Origin: Coleophora flavipennella
Taxonomy: Eukaryota; Arthropoda; Insecta; Lepidoptera; Coleophoridae
NCBI GenBank assembly: GCA_947284805.1
Contig: OX369275.1
Span: 12,963,001 to 13,027,000 of the forward strand
DNA length: 64,000 nucleotides
Reading direction: 5' to 3'
A program made the translations under genes and the position numbers. Each line of letters begins with the position of its first letter. Position 1 is the first letter of the stretch. Below, in pieces: positions 52,660 to 63,600 of this stretch. The notes beneath the pieces are model-generated. The model saw nothing but the letters and a program-made list of their open reading frames with translations, was not told the DNA's origin and ran no database searches.

Positions 52660-54402
52660 TTATCGAAGGCAGCTGTAGCTTGAAAACTCTTTTTTCAGCA
52701 TGTCATCATACATTGATGAATTTAGTACCGTTTGATGAACTTTCGACACAACGCGCAAAATAAATAAGCTACGTACACTGAGCACTTCAAATTCTTTGTA
52801 AATAAGAATGGTCGGATATCTGACAGGTTTTTTCAAAATAACCTTTATCACAGACCGTTGAGCCCTTTCAAGTAAAATCATATTAGTGATTGCTGTACCG
52901 CCCCAGACTGAGATGCAGTATGTTAAGACTGATTGGCAGATGCAGTTGTAGATAGTTTTTAGCAGTTTTTTGTCAGCTGCAGAACGAAGATTCTTAAATA
53001 TGTAAATTAGTTTTCGAATTCTATTTGCGGAGACAATAATATGTGGTTTAAAATTGAGTTTTTCATCAATAACTACACCAAGATATTTCAGAGTGGGAGA
53101 CCTACAAACTTTTTCGCAAGAACATTTTGAAGTGTGTTGACTATTTAAAGGGCAGGTATGAACGGTTATGTCTGGAAAGTTAGATGGTGATGACGCCTGA
53201 GTTTTATGAAAACAAAGAAGTTTTGTTTTTGATAAGTTAAGTGTAAGCAGATTATTTTGTAGCCAACCAGCAATGTGTCTCATTCCGCGCTCAGCTGATT
53301 CAGTCACTTGTGCCCAATTTTCGCCAGAGAAAATGATCGCTGTATCATCTGCATAGCATATTATATCGCAATTTAACATTTTAGCGTTTGACAAGTCATT
53401 TATATAGAGTATAAAGAGTGTGGGACCCAATATGCTGCCTTGCGGTACTCCGAAATTAGTTTGTTTTGGATCACTCTTGTCTTGGTCAACTTTGATGCAC
53501 TGAGTGCGGTTTTCTAGGTAACTACTAAACCAGCCGAGGCTATGTCCTCTGACACCTACCAATTCCATCTTCCTTAACAGGATAGGAATAGAGACGGTGT
53601 CGAAGGCCTTTGCTAGATCAAGGAATACTCCTAGACATGCTTGGCCTTTATCTAGGTGATTAGAAACAAGATTAGTTAAAAGTGCGACTGCGTCTTCTGT
53701 AGATCGTTTTTCTCGGAAACCGAATTGTGAATCAGATAAAATTTTATTTTTATCAAGGAAGCTGATTAATCTTTTGCTTACAATTTTTTCTAGAATTTTA
53801 GAAAAACACCCAAGGAGAGATATCGGCCTATAGTTACTGGGGTCATATTTATTTCCATCCTTGTATACTGGTATTACCACAGCGGTTTTCCATTCTGTAG
53901 GAAATATGCCTTCTGAAAGGCTAAGGTTAAAAATAAAAGTTAAAGGAGGGACAACGTGACACTTGATTGCTTTAAGTAGTTTATTAGTGACACCATCGAG
54001 TCCCGGGGCACTGTCTGACTTCAGTCCCATTATAAGAGATTCTACTTCCATTACATCAGTCGGTGATAAAAACAAAGATTGCGTGGACGATTTAGATGAA
54101 GTTACTTTTTCTACTAGGGATTCCTCGGTTTCATTAGTAATTGTTAATATTTTGTTTGCTAAGTTTTTACCAACATTAGTGAAATACTCGTTACAGAAAT
54201 CTAAAGAATCTTTAACTGAATCATAGGTATGTAATAGTTCGAGAGGTTTTTGTTTAACTTTTTTGCAGTGAGAAATAGTTTTTATTGAGTCCCAGAGTTT
54301 TTTTGGGTTATCTTTGTTGTTTTCAAGCTGCGATGTTTCGTATGTTTGCTTTAGCTTTCTTAGCAGCTCATTATAGAAATTTCTGTAGCGAGAGTAAATC
54401 AA
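52660..54402 (-). CDS. LINE reverse transcriptase ORF (partial)
   Basis: About 580 codons without a stop. Blocks: LKSDSAPGLDGVTNKLLKAI, VVIPVYKDGNKYDPSNYRPI, SLLGCFSKILEKIVSKRL, QFGFREKRSTEDAVALLTNL, GVFLDLAKAFDTV (first catalytic Asp), NFGVPQGSILGPTLFILYIN and IICYADDTAIIFSG (YADD), then NLSKTKLLCF and the thumb LKYLGVVIDEKLNFKPH. The frame ends at 52660 only because of a frameshift: from about 52672 another frame continues LPSINTSFARRFGVFLHPFI to a stop at 52484-52486, giving the expected C-terminus. It encodes the element's polymerase and has no host role. Confidence 0.85.
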   Translation of the reverse strand: MIYSRYRNFYNELLRKLKQTYETSQLENNKDNPKKLWDSIKTISHCKKVKQKPLELLHTYDSVKDSLDFCNEYFTNVGKNLANKILTITNETEESLVEKVTSSKSSTQSLFLSPTDVMEVESLIMGLKSDSAPGLDGVTNKLLKAIKCHVVPPLTFIFNLSLSEGIFPTEWKTAVVIPVYKDGNKYDPSNYRPISLLGCFSKILEKIVSKRLISFLDKNKILSDSQFGFREKRSTEDAVALLTNLVSNHLDKGQACLGVFLDLAKAFDTVSIPILLRKMELVGVRGHSLGWFSSYLENRTQCIKVDQDKSDPKQTNFGVPQGSILGPTLFILYINDLSNAKMLNCDIICYADDTAIIFSGENWAQVTESAERGMRHIAGWLQNNLLTLNLSKTKLLCFHKTQASSPSNFPDITVHTCPLNSQHTSKCSCEKVCRSPTLKYLGVVIDEKLNFKPHIIVSANRIRKLIYIFKNLRSAADKKLLKTIYNCICQSVLTYCISVWGGTAITNMILLERAQRSVIKVILKKPVRYPTILIYKEFEVLSVRSLFILRVVSKVHQTVLNSSMYDDMLKKEFSSYSCLR

Positions 54403-54440
54403 TTTTAAGGTGTCATCATTAGGGTTTTTACGAACCTTTG

Positions 54441-56584
54441 CATGTAAATAACAGATTTAAAGACATACCTAGTTAAAAACATAAATTGTATGACAATTAG
54501 GCTACATTTTTAGGCATGTACGTGACATCGAATATTACTCATGTGATATAGGTACCTACAGGTGTTTAAATTTCAATTTTATCTGAAGACATTAATTTTA
54601 GTACAGACAACTGCTCTTGTCACGCAATGAAATTCTTGAGACCTAAAGATTACATGTCTGTTATGTTATGGTATCAAAATTAATTACTTCGATAGTATCT
54701 CAATCGCAATTTTTTTTTAAATAGGCTGCTGGGCCTTTCGCTTTTTATGGGCACGTAACAAACGTGGAATCAAATAAATGTAATCTATTAATTATTATTT
54801 TTGGTTTGCGTATTAGTTTTAATAATTTTGATCAAATTAAACACGGAGCAACGGCGAGTTGCATGATATTAAATTACTAAGAATGGCTAAAGAGTTTAAC
54901 ATATCATTAGGTGCTAAGCAGGAGAAAATAAATCTATCAATTTTATCAGTGGTTTTAATTGTGACAGCCGCATAGCTGTCATTAAGTTTCATTTCTGAAA
55001 TAAGAATCTCGACGAGATCTATAATTAACCGAGCGAGCACGAAGCGTCACCGTTTTAGCTTGGGTAAAAATGCATTCGTATGTTCATCCGGTGGATGTCC
55101 AGCTGTTCTCCTCTACAGGTTGCATTTCTCAACCGATTCTTATGAAATTTGTAAGCAGTTTAATAATTATATGGATTCTTTGGTCTATTTAGTTTATGAA
55201 AATTTTCCAAAATGGCGGAAATATAGAGCTATGGGGGTTGAAAATGTAAAAAATATCATATTTCATCAATTTCGAAAAACTCGCGAGGTCTACAACTCAT
55301 AGAATCACAAGTGTATCTTTAGGAACTAGTACTAGTACTACTAACGGGCGTTGCTCCATAACGCAACCGAATATTTGGTCAGTTTTGTATAATTGTTATA
55401 AGTACAACTAGTAATTTCATTTTCTATCTTACTCAGCCTTTTCCCTTACTGTTTTTTTTTGTTACGATAACTAATTTTTCAGGCGCTATAAGTACATAAC
55501 GTAACCACTTTGCGCAGGCAGACCGATATATTTAACGCCAGTCGCCATTTATCATCTCAACCAAAGTTTATCCATTTCCGTTATCGTTACCAAATTTGTC
55601 ATTACCTCCTAGTATAATATGGCTATTTAAAATTTTACAGCTTTCATTGGAATGAGGATATCCTGGAGATCTGATAATTCTCTGTAGGAACTAGTAGTCT
55701 AGGATCAACAGTTTTCAAATTATAGCGTTTTAAGTTTGACAGCTATCATCAGATATGAAAATCTTGACGAGACCTATCATTTGAACTGCATACGAGTACA
55801 GATCCCGGTAAACTTCTTATCAAAAGTCGTTAACTTGTGCATAAAACAATTTTAGGTGTCTTTGGGCTGAGGTATGGGTAAGGGAGGGGAGGTCATGCAC
55901 GCGTGTAGCTCTAAACAGCGCGCGATTGGCCAGTTAGTCGGTACAGGGGTTTCCTCACTACGCTCAAATCTTGCCAAGAAGTTTGCCGGGATAGATTGGG
56001 GTCAGTAGTTTGCGATAAGCATTTTTTCAAGTAGACAGGAGTCTTCCGAATAGAAAGTCTCGAGGAGATCTATTTATTTCTCTTTAGAATATAGTGGATT
56101 TTAATCAATAATTCATATCTTTGATCTGATTAGTGAGAAGATGTAGCTTTTATTGTTATTTACATGATCTGCTAGTTTTTTACCGTAAACGTGTTATTAT
56201 TAAGAGAATGTTTAATTCTATGCTTGTAATTTATGACTTAATGACTGTTTGTTCTTGAATATAATAAAATAACATACTGATAGGAGTTTCAAGCTTGACA
56301 GCTGTCATATTAAAAATAGTCATATTTTTATTTGTTTTTTTCTACTATTAACCACCATACTAAAAAAATCGCAGGTATTTTTTTAAACTTTTCTAATAAT
56401 TTTAATGAAACTTCGGTAATTAGATATTTTTATACAACTTAATATACAATATGATCATCACTATTCCAAATCAAAACGTATAAAGTTATTTCCCATACAA
56501 AACCAGGTTTTAAGTTACTTTATCTCGAAAATGCCTTTCTTCTTCTTTCCATGTCAATTACCATTATTTTTATTCGGTCCTCAA
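54441..56584. other. intergenic, no gene recognised
   Basis: AT-rich DNA. Short motifs such as ACTAGTACTAGTACT near 55326 and GACAGCTATCATCAG-like phrases recur, suggesting old repeats. I can define no gene or complete element. Confidence 0.45.
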
Positions 56585-58960
56585 ATCAAATATATTTATT
56601 TTAATGAACACTTTTAAATAGTAAAAAAAAATTATTTTCTATTACAAATTAATAATGTCATTCAGATTACAGTCTTAGGTAAAGGTTTTTGTTATAGAAT
56701 CAACATATTATATGTCTTTGTCATTTACACAATCTATTATTTTATAATATCCTCTAGAGTCTAGAGCACAATCATTTTTTGGCACGAGTCTGAATTTATT
56801 CTCTGATAAACTAGCTAAATTTTCCAGAATTTTATTGTAGAATTTTATTTTGCCCTACAAATGACTTTTTAACCTTACTCAGTCTTGAATAGGCTATATC
56901 TATTTTATTAACATTTCTTAAATTAAAATTATATCTGTCACAGTTTTTAGGAAATAAATGTAAATTCTTACGCACGTACATAATGTTTTCATATATGACT
57001 TGACTAGCAACAGTTAAAATATTGATTTCTTTAACCCTTAATAAAACATCGGAGCATAGCTCATGCTTTCCACCTCATAAATCGTCATTTTTCTACATAT
57101 GGTAAAACCAAATAAATACAGATATTTCTGGACGCAGGCTCTAAAAAAGAAAAAAAAGAAGATTTGTAATAGCGACACTCATCCAAGAAATGTCAATCGT
57201 CATCGTCATTTAATGTCAAAGATTGGTGATGATAATTTTTACACAAAAGCCGGTGTTTACGATTTGTTTTTTGTGTTCTGCTGGAAAAAATTAGATACGT
57301 GGATGTGAGTGGCAAAAATAGAAAATAGACTATATTTTGATGGTTTTGACCAGAAAGTATCCACAGAATCATTTGTATCTAGCTAGGTAGCCTCACATAA
57401 AGTTGGGTCTTCTAAGTGGGAAGATATCCCAATTTCCGTTTTATTTTATTTCATGTCAATTTATCTATATATAATTAACAGTGTTTCTCTTAACTTTATT
57501 TTCTTGTTGTTTTAGAAAAATGCCACAAATACAGAAATGTATCTTTTAAAAGCAAGAAAGGTGCGAGTGTTTGTAGTACCAGACGAGATGCGATTAATAA
57601 TAACTTGTAATGTACCCCTGTGTATTAGGGGCTGTTTTAAAAACTTTTATACAGCAGAGACAATCTAAAAATAGGTTTATTATAAAGTAGAGTAAGAGGC
57701 AAATAAAAAAGCACTAGATTCCTAAAAAATTTTTTATTTACTCTTGTCACAAGTAAAGCCAGAGCAAATAGCTAGTAAAAAATATATCGATTTAATACAA
57801 GACAATGGGAGCTATAGGGGGACTTACATGATTTAGATGAGCGCAAGAACAGATAACGGGAGCTGCATTTCCCACCAAAAATAGGTCACTTCCCCCATTT
57901 TTACCCCCTATTTTAAAGGAATTTTGAATTCTACGAATCAAAATAACCTTCAAACCGGTCTTAGTTTTTTAGTTACCCTTTCACAGGCTCCCATTTGATT
58001 GAGGGTTAAACTTATTCTGTAACGACTCACGTGATCGCGTTTGATAGATTGCGCGAATAGTTATTTTCTGCAAGATGAAAATTGTTTCTATATCAGCCGC
58101 GTAAGAAGCCATAAGACAAGACAAGTGACTTGTTGGTTATTTAGTAGGATTTTTTCTGTAAAATATTGTAGCATTTGATAAAGCATAATCTTTTCAAACA
58201 CCTTACTTAGAACCGGCAGCACTTAAACTGGTCTGTAGCTGCCCGGATCAGTTTTTGAACCAGATTTATATAAAAGTATCACTTTACTAAACTTCATGAG
58301 GTCTGGAAAGACGCCACTATCAATACTAATATTAAAAAGACAAGCTAAACATGGCGCTAAAGTATTAATTACATTACTGATCAAGCTTACCAAAAATCCG
58401 CGGAGGTCTTCGGTTCTTTTCAGTTTAAGAGATTTCAAAGTTTTTACAATACTTTGTGGTTCAATTTCTCTGAAGCAGAATTTTTGATTATAAATACTAA
58501 CAAAATATCCTTTAGCAACCTTTGAGCATACTAGGTGATGAGATAAGTTTAGGGCTCAGGTTTAGGGTTTCAGTAGTCTTAAGTGGAATATTTGTGAAAA
58601 AAGTTTCGAATTCTTTGGCTACATTTAACTAATTTTAACTTGATCTGTTGGCAAAACATATTCTTAGTCGCGAGATTGGACTTTACCTGTTTCTTTGCTA
58701 ATAATATTCCAAACAGTTTTTATTTTTATATCTATCTAAATAATTAGATTTTGCAACGTGGCAAACCTGCTTAAAAAGTTTTGAATGTTGTTTCACATAA
58801 TTTCTAAAGATCTCATCAAAAGGGTATTTTTTTGTAATAAAGGTTGAATAAAGTTTGGCGACTTTTGTATATACCTATTCACTGAATTTAAATTTGTGGA
58901 TTTAGACTTAAATATAGCGATATAGATTTATACTTATATATTCCGCCAGCACTGTAAAAA
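56585..58960 (-). pseudogene. strongly decayed CR1/Jockey-type LINE
   Basis: On the minus strand, 58210-58440 encodes the finger region CLACLFNISIDSGVFPDLMK, FSKVILLYKSGSKTDPGSYR and PV. About 58740-58850 gives a linker-like NYVKQHSKLFKQVCHVAKSN. About 56800-56990 repeats the C-terminal tail also found at 32585-32794 (LRNENKIEIAYS-like). The palm motifs are missing, and 57000-58010 between them holds nothing I can place, so this may be one deleted element or two. Confidence 0.65.
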
Positions 58961-59040
58961 ATCATTATAAAAACTGTTGGCTTGCACTTCAATCAAAATC
59001 TGGAATTCGGTGAATCTAGTAAACGGTTTTTCTTTTTATG

Positions 59041-59366
59041 TTTAACGAGGAGGAAGTGATTTGGCTTCAGTTTTTACGGCCGGTTGTCACCTGAGGCCAA
59101 GACTGTCGCCTGCTACGAGGCGTAAGCGCCGCTGTTGGTTTTTCAGGGACACTTTCGATGTCATATCACTGCATAATATAGCCCAACCACGCAGCACGGC
59201 TCTCGACCTCACTCCAGAATATAACCAGGAAGCTCGCCGCAGGGGTTTTATATCGGAGTGTCCGTCTTCGGCCTGTTGGTCGCCACCTGGGGACGCGTTC
59301 TTTAGGGGTGAGGCTCCACAGAGAAATCTCGAAAATGCCTTTAGCTATTTTAATGAAGCTTTCTAA
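59041..59366. other. GC-rich island of unknown origin
   Basis: About 300 bp of clearly higher GC with an open frame of 101 codons on the plus strand (MASVFTAGCHLRPRLSPATR at its start). It contains a near-palindromic stretch TGTCGCCTGCTACGAGGCG. I recognise no protein family. It could be transposon leader sequence. It lies about 330 bp before the ubiquitin-L40 first exon. Confidence 0.35.
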
Positions 59367-59696
59367 GTTTACTAGAAGTTAATAAGGCCTATTTAACTGG
59401 GTAGTTAATTATTCCAGAAATAATCTTAGTAAGATACCTCCCATACCAACCTAGATTATTTGTTTTTTTTATTAAGGAGTCCGAAAGGGTCAAGTCTGAC
59501 GAACCTCTTTTCTTTTCTAGGTAAGCGTAATTTATGTACGCCAGATGTTACGTGAAAAAGTATGCGCAGCGTGGCTGTACACTTTATTTTGGACTAAAGA
59601 ATTTGGTAGCATTGCATTTTAATTTCCGTGCAACACACACATACAAGCGCCATATTGCTTTTTGCGACTTTGACAGACCGAGACGACAGCAGCTAG

Positions 59697-59728
59697 TTCT
59701 TTTCTTTTGAAGCACGTTGTTGCAAAAG
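59697..59728 (+). promoter_or_regulatory. RpL40: ubiquitin-L40 start region, TOP-like 5' UTR exon
   Basis: GTTCTTTTCTTTTGAAGC is a pyrimidine tract typical of ribosomal-protein gene transcription starts. It leads after about 30 bp into AAAAG|GTGAGA, a good splice donor at 59729. The next exon starts at 60010 after TGTTTCAG, just ahead of the ATG. Such starts place the mRNA under growth-linked translational control (family knowledge). The exact start site is an inference. Confidence 0.6.
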
Positions 59729-60016
59729 GTGAGATTATTTTCAAGTAAAAATGCAAAATAAATTCATAAATTATCGTGTTAATGAAAAGTATTCAAGCAT
59801 GTAGAACTTTTTGCAACGAATAAATAAGTATCTATTTATGAGAAATTTCAGTTTTTGGTTATGTCTGTTTTATTCGAAATTCGAAATCCTCGTGGCGTGT
59901 CAGTTTGACTAATACGATCGACATTTGTTTCCAGTTTTTACTTTTTGGGACCACCTTGGTCATCAATCATCAACATAAATTTCCTGTAAATAAAGCAACG
60001 TTGTTTCAGAACTAAA

Positions 60017-60242
60017 ATGCAAATCTTCGTGAAGACGCTCACGGGGAAGACCATCACCCTTGAGGTGGAGGCTTCGGACACGATCGAGAACGTGAAGGCC
60101 AAGATTCAGGACAAGGAGGGCATCCCCCCAGATCAGCAGCGATTGATCTTCGCTGGTAAACAGTTGGAGGATGGCCGTACCCTGTCAGACTACAACATCC
60201 AGAAGGAGTCTACGCTCCACTTGGTGCTCAGGCTTAGGGGAG
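60017..60242 (+). CDS. RpL40: RpL40 exon: ubiquitin domain
   Basis: 75 complete ubiquitin codons plus the first base of Gly76. If the intron were retained, the frame would run on from ubiquitin to a stop at 60340. Confidence 0.97.
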
Positions 60243-62952
60243 GTAAGTTGTCTGTCTTGATGTATCACAGCCTACCTGATGGAATGTGGCTACAGCCGCC
60301 ACGGATAGGCTTTTGTAACATGAGGGGAGTTGAACTCTGATCAAATAAATGTTCAGATAGAATGCTGTGAACTGTCAATTTGAAGCCACTTTTTCAAACG
60401 CGTGTGGTATCATGTGTTGTGTGTGTGCGCGTCTTAGCCGAAACTCAAGTATTTTCAAGTGGTTTGATGTCTTGTGTGGGTGTACAGTCTATGTTCAGGT
60501 TTGGAGTGGTTATGATTGGCTACGCATTAGCTTTATGTGAGAGTCTATCTGAACTTTTATTAGGTCTATGTACAATTAGTATGCATTTGGCATCATCTCA
60601 CATGATGGTTGAGTTATGAAGATGGAAGCAGGCTTACCAAGAGTCCCCAACACATTGGGGACTGGCCAGTATGTTTCAATTTTAGGGTCCAAAACAGATG
60701 TCCGATGTAAAAGCACATAAAAAAACACAATGCCCTTGATTTCAGGTTCCATATTTTGCTTTTGTTTTAATGCATAGCTACCCACCACTACTTTTCACTT
60801 TCTACTTGAATTTTTGTTTCTATTAAATAATTTTGTCATGATCTAACTCCTCCTGTAAGCTCTATTTTCCATAGTAACCCAGCAACTCTAAAGCATTAGG
60901 TAGTGGATGTTAAGTGTGGTTAAATACAAGAAAAAATCTGGCAATGTTAAACAGGCTATCTTCATCATGCCAGAACACATCAATGCTGATAACATAGATT
61001 TTTGGCGACAAGACTAGTATATGGCTAGCCAGCCCTACCACCAACTATGTCAAGTCTTACAAAATTAGATCCCACAGTTTTGACAATTGGGATTCCACTT
61101 ATTGATGTGACTACCTCTGCCTAAGATCATTTCTGGATTTGATCACTCCTTTTTTCGTCTTTGGAATATATTATTAGATATATTTAAAATAAAAAAAATA
61201 CAAATCTGAGAGATATTTGAACTATATTTATGTAGTGGTGCTTTGGAAGACAAACATTTAGTAATGCATTTAAACGAACAACTTTTTCCAAGGAATCCAT
61301 AGTTAATTATAAAAAAAAATGGCCTCCATACTTACAAAAGTGTTCAGTCGAGTTGATGATTTGTATGCAGAGGCCAAAAGACATGATGGATGCTCCAGTT
61401 AATGGATCCTACAGCCATTTTGTTAATACTCTCTATAATGTAGTCTATATCCTTTTGCACACTGTACAGAAGGTGCACCAAAAAACGAAGTGGTCGAATC
61501 CAGAAATGGTTATTTTACGAAGTTGTCTTAATCAAAAATCAGAAGCGTCGGTGGCTCAACCGGTAAAGACTCGGTCCATCTAACCAGAGGTACCGGGTTC
61601 AACTCTGGACGGCCAATGTACCAATGAGTTTTTCAAAATAACTTACGTACATATAGTTACCGATTGCTTTAACGGTGAAGGAAAACATCGTGAGGAAACC
61701 TGCACACGCCTGCGAAGAAACTCGAAGGTTGTGTGTAAAGTTGACCCGCACCCGTAACCCGCACTGGGCCTGCGTGGTCCACTAAGGCCTAATCGCCCTG
61801 ATTCAGGGTAGGCTCGAGCCCCTCGGTGGGGACGTATATGAGCTGATATAATAAATAATCAGAAATGGTCAAATCCAGAAATGGTCTGAGGCAGAGGTAG
61901 TCGCATCAAAAGTGGACCCAAGTGGATTAACTTAAGCCACGGAACTATGACGGTTTTAGTAAACTCGTATGCTGATCACCCTGGCTATCTTAATCATACT
62001 GCTGCTGGGTCACTTTCTTTTTATTTTACTTTCACATTAATATTGTCAGACCATTGGTTGCGTAATGGCAAGGGCCGCTACTTCCTGTCCGATATGTACG
62101 TATATCTAAGCTAAAGTATTTTTTATGTGTAATATTTATTTCCAAGAAAATATTTTGTTTGTTTGGGGACAGGATAAGGAGTAGGAAGGACAACTAAAAG
62201 TTTATCGACCCATCAGCACTTAAGTGCTAATGACTAATCCAAAGATCCTGCCGATCTTATGGTGAAGGAAAACATAGTGAGGAAACCTGCACACACCTGT
62301 AAAGAAACTCAAAAGTTGTGTTTGTGAAGTTGACTAACCCGTACTGGCCTTACGTGGTAGACTAAAGCCTGATGGCCCTAATTCAGGGTAGGCTCGAGCC
62401 CCTTAGTGGGGACGTATATGAGCTGATATGATTATTATTTTAGTTGTATAGTCTTAATATGTTTGACAAGAATTTATTCCCATTATTTTTTCCCTTTAGG
62501 CGCTTTGCACACGATGGGGCGGGGCGGGCCGGTCAATTTCGCCGCCAACGATAGCACAAAGGGAATCCTATACTACCAACGCACATGGGATTCTCTTTGT
62601 GCTATCGTTGGCGGCGAAATTGACCGGCCCGCCCCGCCCCGTCATGTGCAAAGCGCCTTATTGTACATTTGCCTATACATAATGGTGTTTGTTTTAACAT
62701 AACTTGCCCACATAATTTATACCAGATGTAAAAGTAGCTGAAGTAGTATGAACACCTGATAATGTGATTATTATACTTTTTCTCTTAGGTACCATGGAGC
62801 CTTCTCTGCGTATCCTAGCCATGAAGTACAACTGTGACAAGATGATCTGTCGCAAGTGCTATGCGCGCCTGCACCCGCGTGCGACTAACTGCCGCAAGAA
62901 GAAGTGCGGGCACACCAACAACCTCCGCCCTAAGAAGAAGCTGAAGGATTAA
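60017..62952 (+). CDS. RpL40: ubiquitin-ribosomal protein L40 fusion
   Basis: Makes one ubiquitin plus eL40 of the large ribosomal subunit; proteases cut after Gly76. Exons 60017-60242 and 62789-62952 join in phase 1 inside codon Gly76 (G|GT, donor GTAAGT, acceptor TTCTCTTAG). Ubiquitin part MQIFVKTLTGKTITLEVEAS through STLHLVLRLRGG is standard except for Ala at position 19, where most animal ubiquitins have Pro. The L40 part starts TMEPSLRILAMKYNCDKMIC and ends with the zinc-binding CRKCYARLHPRATNCRKKKC, then GHTNNLRPKKKLKD; four Cys are present. Total 130 residues. The 2.5-kb intron holds SINEs and a GC-rich foldback. Confidence 0.97.
60585..61060 (-). mobile_element. SINE B copy split by about 285 bp
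   Basis: Reverse-orientation SINE B motifs occupy 60585-60668 (GGCATCATCTCACATGATGG, CCCCAACACATTGGGGACTG) and 60954-61060 (GCTATCTTCATCATGCCAGA, TTTTTGGCGACAAGACTAG, GCCCTACCACCAA). The AT-rich 60669-60953 between them is foreign to the family. Confidence 0.7.
61545..61858 (+). mobile_element. SINE A, full-length copy in RpL40 intron
   Basis: GCGTCGGTGGCTCAACCGG head, GGGTTCAACTC B box, the common body and the GACGTATATGAGCTGATATA terminus. It is close to the 2406-2718 copy over its whole length. Confidence 0.87.
62052..62440 (+). mobile_element. SINE A, diverged copy with internal insertion
   Basis: Head TTGCGTAATGGCAAGGGCC of the second subtype (compare 4561), then roughly 150 bp of extra sequence, then the body from GGTGAAGGAAAACATAGTGA to the GACGTATATGAGCTGATATG terminus. 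Confidence 0.75.
62498..62658. mobile_element. GC-rich foldback element in RpL40 intron
   Basis: Arms of about 70 bp are almost perfect complements (AGGCGCTTTGCACA..GGGGCGGGGCGGGCCGG..GCCGCCAACGATAGCAC) around a roughly 20-nt centre near 62572-62592. The arms are far richer in GC than the intron. It lies 130 bp upstream of the eL40 exon. Confidence 0.9.
62789..62952 (+). CDS. RpL40: RpL40 exon: eL40 domain
   Basis: Last two bases of Gly76, then 54 codons including the stop; a basic zinc-ribbon protein. The residues after the cleavage site are Thr-Met-Glu-Pro rather than the more usual Ile-Ile-Glu-Pro. Confidence 0.97.
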
Positions 62953-63051
62953 ACATTTGGAATTCCTTCTCAATACTTACGGTTCATTCCGGGTACCATC
63001 TGCTACTATAAACTTATAAAAATGTCACTAAGCAACCAAATTATTTCAAGT

Positions 63052-63057
63052 AATAAA
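63052..63057 (+). terminator. RpL40: RpL40 poly(A) signal AATAAA
   Basis: AATAAA 100 bp after the stop codon, the first canonical signal. Confidence 0.7.
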
Positions 63058-63394
63058 TAATAACCAACAAATTTGCTCGTTTTATAATTTCCTGCTGTAA
63101 GTTCCTACCTTTGTTGCAACTGTGTAAGGCATTTAAATAAAAAAGGCCATTTGTAGAATTAATGTGTAGATACACAAGGAAGGAGGAGGAGGAACAAATC
63201 TGTTTTTGTGAGAATTTGTTTTGAAAATAGTACCACTGGTGGAACAGATGGAACAAATTAACAACTGTTCGGCCATTTTTATTTTAGAAAGACTGGGTTT
63301 CTTAGAGAAAACGGTGTTCATACCAACTGAGAAGGCTCCTTCCAGAAATTTTAAAGCCAATGACAGGTGTACACAATTGCTGGAAGGACCTTCT

Positions 63395-63600
63395 CATATC
63401 AGTCGAAAGACATCCACTGCTGGACAAAGGCCTCCCAAAAGGATTTCCACAACGACAGGTCCTGCGCTGTCCGCATCCTGTGGCTTCCCGCGACGACATC
63501 ACTAGGTCGTCGTTCCTCGACGACATCATTAGGCCTGCCTCCACTATGGCTTCCAGTGCGCGGTCGCCCCCTCGAGACTTAATAGTCTTAATAGTAATCT
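63395..63600 (-). mobile_element. RTE-like LINE 3'-end fragment
   Basis: CATATCAGTCGAAAGACATC and CACTGCTGGACAAAGGCCTC mark the 3' terminus in reverse orientation. The rest follows the tail-coding segment with indels (an extra CGACGACATCA unit is repeated). Confidence 0.8.

Larger units (their letters stand above)
52022..54440 (-). mobile_element. CR1/Jockey-type LINE, 5'-truncated, RT nearly intact
   Basis: On the minus strand the element begins inside the linker between endonuclease and RT (about 54440), continues through the RT and C-terminal domain, and ends in 3' UTR with an (ATT)n tail (ATTATTATTATTATT, at about 52026-52046). The endonuclease domain is missing, as in most 5'-truncated LINE insertions. 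Confidence 0.85.
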
